Shown one piece after another: positions 18,519 through 26,526 of a DNA stretch of 64,000 nt. The stretch lies in NCBI RefSeq assembly GCF_008369105.1, contig NZ_VINQ01000005.1, positions 62,001 to 126,000 on the forward strand. The letters are read 5' to 3'. A program made the position numbers and the translations under genes. This DNA is from Aquicoccus porphyridii. Lineage in GTDB: Bacteria > Pseudomonadota > Alphaproteobacteria > Rhodobacterales > Rhodobacteraceae. Positions within the stretch are counted from its first letter, which is position 1, and each line of letters begins with the position of its first letter. The notes under the pieces are model-generated. The model ran no database searches and was not told the DNA's origin. It saw only the letters and a program-made list of their open reading frames with translations.

Positions 18519-18614
18519 GCGGGGACGCCGCCGTGGCGCAAGCCGTGGACCGGCGTCGGGCTCCTTGGCTGTCACGTTTGGTTGCGCAAAGCGCCGGGAA
18601 CAGGGCGCTTCACG

Positions 18615-19349
18615 TCAGAAATCGCAAGCCGCGTCCTTGCCTGCCGAAGAACCTTGTTCCTCATACCTCCGGCGCGTTTTAAAGTCGCGCAACAGTGCGA
18701 CGCGCCGTGGCCGGAAGCTGGTTCCGCCCGGTCGCAATTCCTTTATGCGGGCAACATGGAAAACCCGATAGTCCTGCCGCAATTGGCAGAAGGCAAGGAG
18801 CATCAATGCCTCAGGGCTATAGGACAAGACGAGCGGCCAGACCTCGCGCTCGCTCAAACGGTCCTTCAGATCGCAGTAGCATATCCACAGGCTGTTCTCC
18901 TCCCAGCAGGCCTGCCGCAGAAGGTCCATGTCGATCGCCACGGCGGGGCGCATGGCATCCGGGCGCCAGGTGCGCATGACGGTGTGCATCGCCTGACGGG
19001 CCTGACGATCGGGCAAGGTGGCGATGATCCGCGCAACTGCATCGCGGCCCGCGCGCGTCAGCGGCGCGTCACCCAGAGAATCAAGACTGCCGATCCCAAG
19101 CATGAGAGCCTCGATTTCAAGTCGCGAAAAGCTTTGAGGTGGCAGGAACGGGTCTTCCGTCAGCGCGTATCCTACCCCCGCCGCACCATCGATCAGTGCG
19201 CCCCCGGCCCGAAGCGTGGCGATGTCCCTATAAAGCTGTCGGCGTGAGACCCCCGTCTCATCGGCCAGCCGCGCGGCCGTAACCGGAGCGGGAAGCCGCC
19301 GCAGCGCGTTCATGAGACGCATCAGCCTGTCCTGTCGTGCCATCGTCAT
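18615..19349 (-). CDS. YafY-type transcriptional regulator (HTH + WYL)
   Basis: A 244-residue DNA-binding protein. Residues about 6-60 form a winged HTH of the HTH_11/DeoR type (VTAARLADETGVSRRQLYRDIATL); about 130-225 match a WYL effector domain, with ENSLWICYCDLKDR as the degenerate WYL core. WYL regulators bind small ligands or nucleic acid. It is divergent from the GST gene (66 bases between starts), the usual partner arrangement of YafY regulators, so it probably controls that gene. ATG at 19349 or 19343 are both possible. The start region is less GC-rich than neighbours. Confidence 0.85.
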   Translation of the reverse strand: MTMARQDRLMRLMNALRRLPAPVTAARLADETGVSRRQLYRDIATLRAGGALIDGAAGVGYALTEDPFLPPQSFSRLEIEALMLGIGSLDSLGDAPLTRAGRDAVARIIATLPDRQARQAMHTVMRTWRPDAMRPAVAIDMDLLRQACWEENSLWICYCDLKDRLSEREVWPLVLSYSPEALMLLAFCQLRQDYRVFHVARIKELRPGGTSFRPRRVALLRDFKTRRRYEEQGSSAGKDAACDF

Positions 19350-19414
19350 GCTGCCCTGTTCTGTCAGCAGGCCCAGGCTATCCTAGGCGCATCTAAACTT
19401 AAAGGAGATCTGTA

Positions 19415-19978
19415 ATGCCCGTTCTGTACCACGCACCAGAATCGAGATCCGAAACGATCGCGACGCTCGTCCGAATGCTGGATGCCGATATCGACATTCG
19501 CGAGGTCACCATCCCGCGCCAGGACGGCTCGGGTGGTCCCGATCCGGATAACCCGCACCCGGAGAAGAAAGTCCCCTATCTGGTCGATGGCGACGAGACG
19601 CTGCGCGAGCGCGGCGCGATCATCGTGTATCTCACTGACGCGTATCCCGCCGCCAAGCTGGGCCCTCTGCCGGGCGAGGCGGGACGCGGCGCCTATCTGT
19701 CGTGGCTGTTTTACTATCAGGGCGTGATGGAGCCCCTTATCATTCTTCAGTGGGCACAACTGAGCCACCCGGCGCTCACGGCCACGCTTCGCGACGTCGA
19801 CACGATGATGGCGCATCTGGTCGAGGCGCTTGACCCGGGGCCGTATCTGCTGGGGGACCGGTTCACAGCCGCGGACATGCTGTGCAGTTCACCATTCCAT
19901 TGGTTTCCGGACCTCACGCCCGAGACGCCAGCTATTCGGAACTGGGTCGCCCGCTGCGCGGAACGCATGCAGCTTTGA
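19415..19978 (+). CDS. Glutathione S-transferase family protein
   Basis: A 187-residue cytosolic GST-fold protein. The N-terminal thioredoxin-like half has PYLVDGDETLRERGAIIVYL, corresponding to the cis-Pro and Glu-Ser/Arg glutathione-contact region; the C-terminal helical half ends with LGDRFTAADMLCSSPFHW. It is slightly short for the family (about 200). A strong AAGGAG site precedes the ATG. Substrate unknown. The divergent YafY-type regulator suggests inducible expression, and a GC-rich stem-loop follows the stop. Confidence 0.85.
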   Translation: MPVLYHAPESRSETIATLVRMLDADIDIREVTIPRQDGSGGPDPDNPHPEKKVPYLVDGDETLRERGAIIVYLTDAYPAAKLGPLPGEAGRGAYLSWLFYYQGVMEPLIILQWAQLSHPALTATLRDVDTMMAHLVEALDPGPYLLGDRFTAADMLCSSPFHWFPDLTPETPAIRNWVARCAERMQL

Positions 19979-19991
19979 TGCCCGTGTGACA

Positions 19992-20015
19992 GCCCCCGGT
20001 ATCCGGGCCGGGGGC
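19992..20015 (+). terminator. GC-rich stem-loop after the GST gene
   Basis: GCCCCCGG and CCGGGGGC form a perfect 8-bp stem around an 8-base loop, 14 bases past the GST stop. The following AGTTTCC is a poor T tract, so termination strength is uncertain. Confidence 0.55.
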
Positions 20016-20318
20016 CAGTTTCCGGAGATCCCGTTGAAAAAGTCAGGACCTGAGAGGTTTCCACGAAAATTCGGAACTGGCCGAACGCCGTCCCTATTCA
20101 CCCTGCATGTCGACACCGGGCATAGGGTCGCCAATACCGGTGGCGCGCCGACCCGTGTTATTCCGACGGCCCCTCTCGGGGATGTCGGCCACTCCCCCGA
20201 CGCCCCGCTCCCCTCGGGCGCCTTGTGCCACGTCGCGACCGCCTACGCGCGCCGCGTTAACCGTTTCGCGCAACACTTTCGACGCTCGCACCCGGCAGCC
20301 GGGCGGCAGCCGGAAGTC

Positions 20319-20364
20319 AGCCGGATGTCACCCCCCGGAATCGCGACCCTCGGCGGCGTTAACC
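20319..20364 (+). repeat. Intergenic repeat, copy 1
   Basis: AGCCGGATGTCACCCCCCG (20319-20337) matches 18 of 19 bases at 37029-37047. In both places AGCCGG repeats lie just to the left and GAATCGCG followed by GTTAACC just to the right, in the same order. GAATC is a CcrM-type GANTC site and TTAACC resembles a CtrA half-site; this reading is tentative. Confidence 0.55.
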
Positions 20365-20468
20365 TTTGCCTCGCGGATCTGCGCTAGAATCGCGGCAGAA
20401 CCGGAAACAAGCTTTACTCGCTTGGTTGTTTTTGGCACAGTCGACGCAACATCTTGTGGGGGCAAGAC

Positions 20469-21851
20469 ATGAAATTTACGAGAATTATTGCATCAGGCAT
20501 CCTCGCCGCATCCGTCGGGCTGGTCGCTGCCGAGGCCCAGACCCTGCGCGACATCAGCGCCCCGGCCGAAGTGCCGCCCGCGTCCTACACCGCCAAGCAA
20601 TATGTCGACAGCCGCGGCTGCGTCTTCATCCGCGCCGGCATCAACGGCGTGGTGAACTGGGTGCCGCGCGTGTCGCGCGACCGCAAGGTCTTGTGTGGGT
20701 ATGAACCGACATTCGCAAAATCCGGTGCGCCTGAACCCGATGCAAGCCGGACCGCCACCGCCGAAACGATCACGCCCCCCACCAAGCCAGCGCCGTCTCA
20801 AACTGCGGCAGCCACGCCCAAACCCAAGGCAAAACCGGCCCCCGCCACCACGCAACAGCCCCCGCGCCGCACCGTGACCGTGGCCCCGCCTCGCCCCGCG
20901 AAACCCGCCGCCGCTCCAACCCCCGTGACCAAACCCGCCCCGGCCCCGGCCAGCACCGCCAAATCGCGCCGGATCACCCGCAGCGCAACCCCCACCGACT
21001 GCCCCGGAGTCACCGGCATCAGCCGTTATTACACAGGGGTTGACCGGGGTCGCGGCGTCATCCGCTGCGGCCCGCAACCGGCCCCCCGGATCGAGCGCAA
21101 GGAGGTCACCGTGATCCGCGCAGGCGAGCCGGTGACCGTGAAACAACGCGTCGTTACCGGCACCACCACCGCCCGCCGGGTCGACGCCGCCACGCTTCCG
21201 CCGGGCACCCGGATCGTGCCGCGCCACGTCTATAACCAGCAACAGGCCGCCCGCATCCAGGGCCAGAAGATTCCCGACGGCTACCGCGAGGTTTGGGAGG
21301 ACGACCGCCTCAATCCCAAACGCGCCCATCAGACCATCGACGGCGTGATGAAAAGCGGCCTTGCGTGGACACGAACGGTCCCGCGCAAACTCTATGAACG
21401 TGACAGCGGCCGGGTCGTGACACATCTCTATCCCGGGCTGATCTACCCCTATCACAGCTATGACGAGATGCAGGCGGCGGGCTATTCCATCTCGACCAAG
21501 GGGAAACCGAAAGACACCCGTGCCACCACGCGCACAACCCGCAAGGTCGTGGTTCGCAAGAAGGACCAGACCGGGGCCCGCGTCTCGACCAAAACCGCAC
21601 CACGCAAACCCGCCACGACGCAGAGCGGCGGGCGATACGTGCAGGTCGGAACCTTCGGGAACCCCGCCAATGCACAGCGCACCGCCGCACGACTTCAGGC
21701 GATGGGCCTGCCGGTGCGGATGGGCAAATACACCAAGGACGGCCGCGAATACCGGATCGTCATGGCCGGTCCCCTTGCCCATGATCAGGTCGGCAGCGCC
21801 CTCTCCAAGGCCCGCCGCGCGGGCTTTGGCGACGCCTTCGTGCGCAAGTAA
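20469..21851 (+). CDS. SPOR domain-containing exported protein
   Basis: A 460-residue protein. The N-terminal signal peptide (IIASGILAASVGLVAAEAQT) predicts export to the periplasm; a Cys-containing segment follows (CVFIRAGINGVVNWVPRV). Residues about 90-180 are a Pro/Ala/Thr/Lys-rich linker, likely disordered. The last 75 residues are a SPOR domain (YVQVGTFGNPANAQRTAARL ... REYRIVMAGPL), which binds glycan strands lacking stem peptides at the division septum. I use the ATG at 20469, preceded by GGGGG; a TTG at 20454 is in frame. Its exact division role is not known. Confidence 0.85.
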   Translation: MKFTRIIASGILAASVGLVAAEAQTLRDISAPAEVPPASYTAKQYVDSRGCVFIRAGINGVVNWVPRVSRDRKVLCGYEPTFAKSGAPEPDASRTATAETITPPTKPAPSQTAAATPKPKAKPAPATTQQPPRRTVTVAPPRPAKPAAAPTPVTKPAPAPASTAKSRRITRSATPTDCPGVTGISRYYTGVDRGRGVIRCGPQPAPRIERKEVTVIRAGEPVTVKQRVVTGTTTARRVDAATLPPGTRIVPRHVYNQQQAARIQGQKIPDGYREVWEDDRLNPKRAHQTIDGVMKSGLAWTRTVPRKLYERDSGRVVTHLYPGLIYPYHSYDEMQAAGYSISTKGKPKDTRATTRTTRKVVVRKKDQTGARVSTKTAPRKPATTQSGGRYVQVGTFGNPANAQRTAARLQAMGLPVRMGKYTKDGREYRIVMAGPLAHDQVGSALSKARRAGFGDAFVRK

Positions 21852-21896
21852 ACAAGGCGTTTCGCGAAAGACGCGCCCACGCCCCGTTGGACTGGC

Positions 21897-22271
21897 TCAG
21901 ATCAGCCCCTGCCACCTGAGAAAGCCAACGGCCAGCGCCGCGAACAACAGCAGGTTGAAGGCCAGCGTGCCCAACATGCCGAGGATCAGGCCCAACCGCC
22001 GGTCGGCCGGATCAATTCCCTTCAAATGCTGCCGGACCCGGTCATGCGCCGCCTTGACGCGCGCACCGTCGATCCGGCGGCGCAGCTTGGCATGGGTCTC
22101 AAACATCAATGCCTCGTTGATCACCGCGGCCTCACGATGCACCCACCGTGGAAGCCGTCGCCCGGCACGTTTCACCCGCGCGGGAAATGCCCCCTTGCGC
22201 AGGCCAAGCTTGTCCCCCAGCAGCGTCTCAAGCTCCTGCGCCAATGCCCCGATATCCAGCGATGCGCCCAT
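21897..22271 (-). CDS. Unrecognised 124-residue protein with C-terminal membrane segment
   Basis: I do not recognise a named family. Residues 1-90 are Arg/Lys/Leu/Ala-rich and probably helical; residues about 92-118 (LILGMLGTLAFNLLLFAALAVGFL) form one membrane helix, followed by a five-residue tail, so it is likely tail-anchored with the basic part in the cytosol. AAGGGGAA precedes the ATG at 22271. It lies between the SPOR gene (convergent) and an alpha/beta hydrolase gene (divergent). Codon use resembles the neighbours, supporting a real gene. Confidence 0.7.
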   Translation of the reverse strand: MGASLDIGALAQELETLLGDKLGLRKGAFPARVKRAGRRLPRWVHREAAVINEALMFETHAKLRRRIDGARVKAAHDRVRQHLKGIDPADRRLGLILGMLGTLAFNLLLFAALAVGFLRWQGLI

Positions 22272-22375
22272 GTTTTCCCCTTCGACCCGAGACTACCCGC
22301 CCCTGCGGCCCGGCTCAACCACATGTCGCCGCGATGACCACTGGCCTGTCCGCCTGACGCAAGTTATCAAGCCCC

Positions 22376-23143
22376 ATGCTCAATACGATCCTGCACGGCA
22401 CTGCAACCGACGCCCCGCCCCTTCTGATCGCTCATGGCCTCTACGGTTCGGGGCGCAACTGGGGCGTGATCGCCAAGCGGCTCTCGGACGAACGGCAGGT
22501 GATCGCCGTCGACATGCGCAACCACGGTGAATCGCCATGGTTCGACAGCCACCGCTATCCCGACATGGCCGCCGATCTGGCCGAGGTGATCGAAAGCACC
22601 GGACAACCGGCCGACGTGCTCGGTCATTCCATGGGCGGCAAGGCGGCGATGGTGCTGGCCCTGACCCGGCCAGAACTGGTCAATCGCCTGGTTGTCGCCG
22701 ATATCGCGCCCGTCTCCTATGGCCATACCCAGATGCCGTATCTCCGGGCGATGCAATCCGTCGACCTGTCAAGGATCGAAACACGCGCCGATGCCAAAGA
22801 GGCGCTGTCCGATCGGGTTGACGATCCGGCGCTGGTTTCATTTTTCACGCAATCCCTGAACCTGCCCGAGAAACGCTGGCGGCTCAACCTCGATGCGCTG
22901 GCCCGGGACATGGACGATATCCTCGGCTTTCCCGAAGAGCTCGATACCCCGTTCCAAGGCCCCGTCCTGATGCTTGGCGGTGGCGAGTCCGATTACATCC
23001 GGCCCGAACACCGCCCGCGCATCAAGGCGCTGTTTCCAAAGGCTCGGTTCGCAAAAATCCCCGGTGCCGGGCATTGGCTGCATGCGGAAAAACCCCGCGA
23101 ATTCGAGGCCACGCTGTGCACATGGCTCAACGCCACCACCTGA
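22376..23143 (+). CDS. Alpha/beta hydrolase (YbfF-like esterase)
   Basis: A 255-residue serine hydrolase without signal peptide. The nucleophile is in the elbow GHSMGG; HGLYGSGRNWG provides the oxyanion region, and GAGHWLHAEKP holds the catalytic His; the acid is probably the Asp of GGGESDY. The overall pattern (DMRNHGESPW, LNLPEKRWRLNLDAL) is that of YbfF-type acyl esterases. The ribosome site is weak. Substrate is unknown. Confidence 0.85.
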   Translation: MLNTILHGTATDAPPLLIAHGLYGSGRNWGVIAKRLSDERQVIAVDMRNHGESPWFDSHRYPDMAADLAEVIESTGQPADVLGHSMGGKAAMVLALTRPELVNRLVVADIAPVSYGHTQMPYLRAMQSVDLSRIETRADAKEALSDRVDDPALVSFFTQSLNLPEKRWRLNLDALARDMDDILGFPEELDTPFQGPVLMLGGGESDYIRPEHRPRIKALFPKARFAKIPGAGHWLHAEKPREFEATLCTWLNATT

Positions 23144-23160
23144 CCGCCCGCGCTCGGCCC

Positions 23161-23346
23161 TTACTGATTGTCGTAGACAGCCTTGGCCGCGTACCAACTG
23201 GCAGGGATGGAAACGAGATACCCGGCCAACGCCGCGATCAACAGCGGCTCGAGCGTGGTCAATCCCAAGGTCAGGGCGACGACCATCGCACTCCCGGCCA
23301 GCGTCGCGCCCAGGAATACATGCATCACCAGTGCCAGAATCCACAT
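23161..23346 (-). CDS. Small two-helix membrane protein
   Basis: A 61-residue protein (MWILALVMHVFLGATLAG...) with two hydrophobic helices at about 2-22 and 28-52 and a short polar end. The ATG at 23346 is preceded by GAGGAA; a longer in-frame start at 23481 would add a polar segment without ribosome site and is unlikely. Function unknown. It is convergent with the alpha/beta hydrolase gene, 17 bases away. Confidence 0.65.
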   Translation of the reverse strand: MWILALVMHVFLGATLAGSAMVVALTLGLTTLEPLLIAALAGYLVSIPASWYAAKAVYDNQ

Positions 23347-23500
23347 GGAAAGTTCCTCTTCATTGCATCCGTCACGCGTCACGGCACAATCTGCACCGAA
23401 ACCGGCCCGATCGTCCTTGATCTGGGTCAGGAAAGATGCGGTCCTGATCAGCCGCTTTCCAATCCGCGATAAATGGAACACCGCCTCAAGAGATCATCCA

Positions 23501-24454
23501 TCACAAGAAGTCATGATCGACGTCCACGGAACCACCGGGATATCCGCCATCGACATCATTCGGGCCATCGTCTCCCGGGGCCGTGCTCTCTCCCGCTGTT
23601 TCATCCTCACCCGGGGCGCCCTCGATCCCTGGTCCGATGTCGTCGCCATGATCGACCCCGGCCTGCCCGTTGGCATGCGCCGCCTGCCGGGCACTTTCAC
23701 TCACGCCGCTGTCTATGAACGCCTCGATCTGTGACAATGACGGTTGCGCGGTCTCGACCAACTCGCGGGTCCGGCGCATGATGCGCCGCAACTCGGGCTG
23801 CGACAGGTAGCGTTCAGGCGACACGTCCTCGCGTTGCGCCAGCGCCGCCAGGCTGCCCCGGCTCGACAGGCGCGGCGCGTTCGACATTTCCGCGTCGCCG
23901 TCCGGCCAGCGCGGCCCGGCCAGGTAAACGGCCGCATACATCACCTTTGCCTTGGGTTCTGGCGTCCCGCCAACGCGCAGCGCGTCATAGAACATCCGAT
24001 GCACCTCGCGCCACGGCGCGGTGTGGAATTTCGGCCCCTCTTCATTGCCAACCCCGCAATAGGCATCGTGCACCACCGCCGCATTTGCGAATTCCCGACT
24101 TGTCGGCACGCCGATGATCGAGATGAACATCTGCGGAATCGAGGCGCCATCGGTCAGCGTGCGCTCGGGCGCGACCCAGTCCTGCCCGCGACCGTCGACA
24201 AAGACCAGGGGCTCGGCCGTGGGATAGAACACCAGCGACCGCCGAGGAAGCCGCACCGGCTCAGGGACAAGCTTGACCGGGCTGTTCTCGAACCGGCATT
24301 CCGGCGACGACCGGCCATCGCACAGGGCCCGTTCGGAATCGCTCGGACCGACCGCCGAAAGGTTTTGCGGAACAGACCGCGTCGTGAGCATCGGCTCACC
24401 AAGGCCACAACCGGCCAGAATACCCGCCGTCGTCAAGGCTATCGAAATGCGCAT
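23501..24454 (-). CDS. DUF1353 lipoprotein with acidic C-terminal tail
   Basis: A 317-residue protein. The N-terminus MRISIALTTAGILAGCGLGEP is a lipoprotein signal with lipobox LAGC, so it is probably membrane-anchored in the periplasm. Residues about 70-185 are a DUF1353 domain, with TDGASIPQ and VVHDAYCG as its conserved motifs. The last 65 residues are Gly/Asp/Glu-rich and end in DVDHDFL, unlike the compact domain. The ATG at 24454 follows AAGAGA; an earlier in-frame start lies in the promoter. DUF1353 has no settled function; some members are phage-linked, but no phage genes are nearby. Confidence 0.75.
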   Translation of the reverse strand: MRISIALTTAGILAGCGLGEPMLTTRSVPQNLSAVGPSDSERALCDGRSSPECRFENSPVKLVPEPVRLPRRSLVFYPTAEPLVFVDGRGQDWVAPERTLTDGASIPQMFISIIGVPTSREFANAAVVHDAYCGVGNEEGPKFHTAPWREVHRMFYDALRVGGTPEPKAKVMYAAVYLAGPRWPDGDAEMSNAPRLSSRGSLAALAQREDVSPERYLSQPELRRIMRRTRELVETAQPSLSQIEAFIDSGVSESARQAAHANGQAGVDHGDDIGPGIEGAPGEDETAGESTAPGDDGPNDVDGGYPGGSVDVDHDFL

Positions 24455-24498
24455 GGGAATCTCTTTACCGTTTGGAAAATTTTCTGATTCAATGAATG

Positions 24499-24528
24499 AT
24501 AATAACACTTTCCGGCATCATGGATCAA
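24499..24528 (-). promoter_or_regulatory. Likely sigma-70-type promoter of the DUF1353 gene
   Basis: On the minus strand TTGATC (24528-24523), an 18-base spacer and TATTAT (24504-24499) lie 45 bases ahead of the start codon. The local base composition is much richer in A+T than the surroundings. Confidence 0.6.
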
Positions 24529-24549
24529 ACCCCAACACCGCCCGCAGGC

Positions 24550-25032
24550 TCAGGTCATCCGCCGCAAAAGCGACAGGAAAACCTCGCGCTCCTGCGAATT
24601 CAGCGGCGCCAGCGTCTTTTCCGTCACCACCCGACCCACCTCGGTCATCCGCGCCAAAAGAGCCTCGCCCTCGGGCGAAAGCGAAATCAGCATCCGCCGC
24701 TTGTCCTCGGGATCGGGCACCGTCTCGGTCAGGCCCTTCTGGCGCAGCCGGTCCGCCACGCCCTTGATCGTGGCCACGTCCATCGCCGCCAGCCGCCCCA
24801 GCCGGTTCTGCGACACCCGGCCCTGCTCGCCGATCCGCACCAGCGCGGCGAATTGCATCGCGGTCAGCCCCTCCAGCGTATGCGCCTGGAAAATCGCCGC
24901 GTGGCGCTGGTTGGCCAACCGCATCAGGTATCCGACCTGATCTTCAAGGCGATATCCCTCCCGCGCCACCGCCCTGCCCTCAGACCGCAAGATATTGCTG
25001 GCTGATCTCGGGATGGGCATCGAGATCGGCAA
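24550..25032 (-). CDS. MarR family transcriptional regulator
   Basis: A 160-residue winged-helix dimer-forming regulator. The DNA-binding core is at about residues 55-125 (LTAMQFAALVRIGEQG ... QNRLGRLAAMDVATIKGVADRLRQKGL) with the wing at DPEDKRRMLISLSPEG. It is the last gene of the transport/catabolic run and its start overlaps the 3' end of livF by 53 bases, so it is probably made from the same transcript. A substrate-responsive repressor of the cluster is the natural guess, unproved. ATG at 25020 is an alternative start. Confidence 0.85.
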   Translation of the reverse strand: MPISMPIPRSASNILRSEGRAVAREGYRLEDQVGYLMRLANQRHAAIFQAHTLEGLTAMQFAALVRIGEQGRVSQNRLGRLAAMDVATIKGVADRLRQKGLTETVPDPEDKRRMLISLSPEGEALLARMTEVGRVVTEKTLAPLNSQEREVFLSLLRRMT

Positions 25033-25681
25033 ACCCGCCCTCGTATCGCAACGTGCCCTTCTCGATGATACAGGCCCGGTCGGCCACGGCGCGGGCGAAA
25101 TGCAGGTTCTGCTCGCTCAAGAGCACCGAAAGCCCCTCGGCCTTCAACTCCTTGATGACCCGCGCCATCTGCTCGACGATCACCGGCGCGATGCCCTCGC
25201 TCGGCTCGTCCAGCAGCACCACCTTGGGGTTGCCCATCAGCGTGCGCGCGATGGTCAGCATCTGCTGCTCGCCGCCCGACAATTGCTTGCCCAGGTTGCG
25301 CCGCCGCTCGGCCAGGTTGGGGAACAGTTCGAACAGGTGTTCGCGGCTCCATTCCGGCGCGTCCGGGCGCGCCGGGCGGTCACCGACTTCAAGGTTTTCC
25401 TCGACCGTCAGATCGCCAAAGATGCGCCGTTCCTCGGGGACATAGCCAATGCCCATCCGACAGACCATATGCGATGGCTTGCGCAGGATCGACACCCCGT
25501 CATAGGTGATCTCGCCCGCCTTCTGATGGACCAGCCCCATGATGCATTTCATCGTCGTGGTCTTGCCCGCGCCGTTGCGCCCCAGAAGCGCCACCACCTC
25601 GTTGCCACCAACGCGCAGCGACACCCCGTTCAGGATCTGCGCCCGCCCATAGCGCGCGGTCAGGTCTTTCACCTCAAGCAT
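24980..25681 (-). CDS. livF: ABC transporter ATP-binding protein, LivF type
   Basis: A 233-residue cytosolic ATPase of the branched-chain-amino-acid-type uptake family. Walker A GRNGAGKTT, signature LSGGEQQ, Walker B VVLLDEPSEG and the switch His region SVLLSEQNLHF are all intact. The ATG at 25681 overlaps the 3' end of livG by eight bases. In this family LivF pairs with LivG to drive LivH/LivM. The substrate is likely set by the binding protein at 28471 and need not be an amino acid. Confidence 0.93.
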   Translation of the reverse strand: MLEVKDLTARYGRAQILNGVSLRVGGNEVVALLGRNGAGKTTTMKCIMGLVHQKAGEITYDGVSILRKPSHMVCRMGIGYVPEERRIFGDLTVEENLEVGDRPARPDAPEWSREHLFELFPNLAERRRNLGKQLSGGEQQMLTIARTLMGNPKVVLLDEPSEGIAPVIVEQMARVIKELKAEGLSVLLSEQNLHFARAVADRACIIEKGTLRYEGGFADLDAHPEISQQYLAV

Positions 25682-26447
25682 GATCCGCCTCCGACTCTCC
25701 GAACACCGTGCCACCGCCCAGGTACACCTCCTGCACCAACGGGTTGCCGCGAATTTCCTCGCCCGTGCCCTCCGCGATCAACCCCCCGCGATTAAGCACG
25801 AGGATGCGATGCGCATGGGCAAAGACCACGTCCATGTCATGCTCGGTGAAAAGCACGCTCACGCCGCGGTCGGCCACGATCTTCGCGGTCAGTTCCATCA
25901 ACGCCACCCGCTCGCTCGGCGCCATCCCGGCGGTCGGCTCGTCCATCAGCAACAGCGTCGGGTCGGGGGCCAGCGCCACGGCCAGTTCCAGCCGCTTGAG
26001 ATCGCCGTAAGCCAGCTCCGAACAGGCCCGCCCGGCCTGATCCTCCATCGACACCAACCGCAAGAGCGCCTCGGCCTCGTCGCGATAAAGCCGCGTCGCC
26101 CGGCTCAGCATGTCGAACATCCGCCGGTGATGGCTGATCAACGCCATCTGGATATTCTCGATCACCGTCATCGACAGGAACGTCCGGGTGATCTGGAACG
26201 TCCGCCCCACCCCCATCCGCACGATCTTGCGCGGCCGCACCCCGATCAGGTCCTGCCCGTTCAGGCGCACCTCCCCCCGGTCGGGCCGCAGATACCCGTT
26301 CACCATGTTGAAACAGGTGGTCTTGCCCGCCCCGTTCGGCCCGATCAGCGCAAGGAACTCGCCCTTGCCAAGGTCAAACGACACGTCATCCACCGCCACC
26401 AGCCCGCCAAATCTCTTGGTCAGACCGCGCACCTCCAGCACGTTCAT
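25674..26447 (-). CDS. livG: ABC transporter ATP-binding protein, LivG type
   Basis: A 257-residue ATPase with Walker A GPNGAGKTT, the signature region ELAYGDLKRLE and Walker B LLLMDEPTAGM, followed by VLFTEHDMDVVF. The C-terminal tail (GTGEEIRGNPLVQEVYLGG) is typical of LivG. GGGGAGATGAGGT precedes the ATG. It lies 79 bases after the fused permease gene, the gap being filled by a repeat-like stem-loop at 26472-26511. Confidence 0.93.
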   Translation of the reverse strand: MNVLEVRGLTKRFGGLVAVDDVSFDLGKGEFLALIGPNGAGKTTCFNMVNGYLRPDRGEVRLNGQDLIGVRPRKIVRMGVGRTFQITRTFLSMTVIENIQMALISHHRRMFDMLSRATRLYRDEAEALLRLVSMEDQAGRACSELAYGDLKRLELAVALAPDPTLLLMDEPTAGMAPSERVALMELTAKIVADRGVSVLFTEHDMDVVFAHAHRILVLNRGGLIAEGTGEEIRGNPLVQEVYLGGGTVFGESEADHA

Positions 26448-26471
26448 ACCTCATCTCCCCGCTTCATCTGA

Positions 26472-26511
26472 CCCCAAATACCTCGGGGAGTGTGAGGGGC
26501 TGGCCCCTCAC
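26472..26511. repeat. Paired stem-loops, Rhodobacterales REP-like element
   Basis: CCCC-AAATACCT-CGGGG is followed by GTGAGGGGC-TG-GCCCCTCAC, a perfect 9-bp stem. Sequences of this form (CCCAAATACCTCGGGG plus a G-rich hairpin) are, to my knowledge, common between genes in Rhodobacterales. Here it lies inside the operon, between livHM and livG, where it could stabilise or attenuate the message. Confidence 0.5.
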
Positions 26512-26526
26512 GTCCGAAACCCGCCA

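Larger units (their letters stand above)
19979..20468. other. 490-base non-coding region before the SPOR gene
   Basis: It contains the GST terminator (19992-20015) and, near the right end, an intergenic repeat block (20295-20364) with AGCCGG repeats, GAATCGCG and GTTAACC that recurs at 37014-37074. A second GTTAACC lies at 20258-20264. TAGAAT at about 20390 could be the -10 of the SPOR gene. Between 20030 and 20250 nothing is recognisable. Confidence 0.6.

Noticed and set aside
18400-18614. Possible remnant of a small gene in the gap after upp
   Set aside because: Frames exist on both strands, but none has a ribosome site or a recognisable protein.
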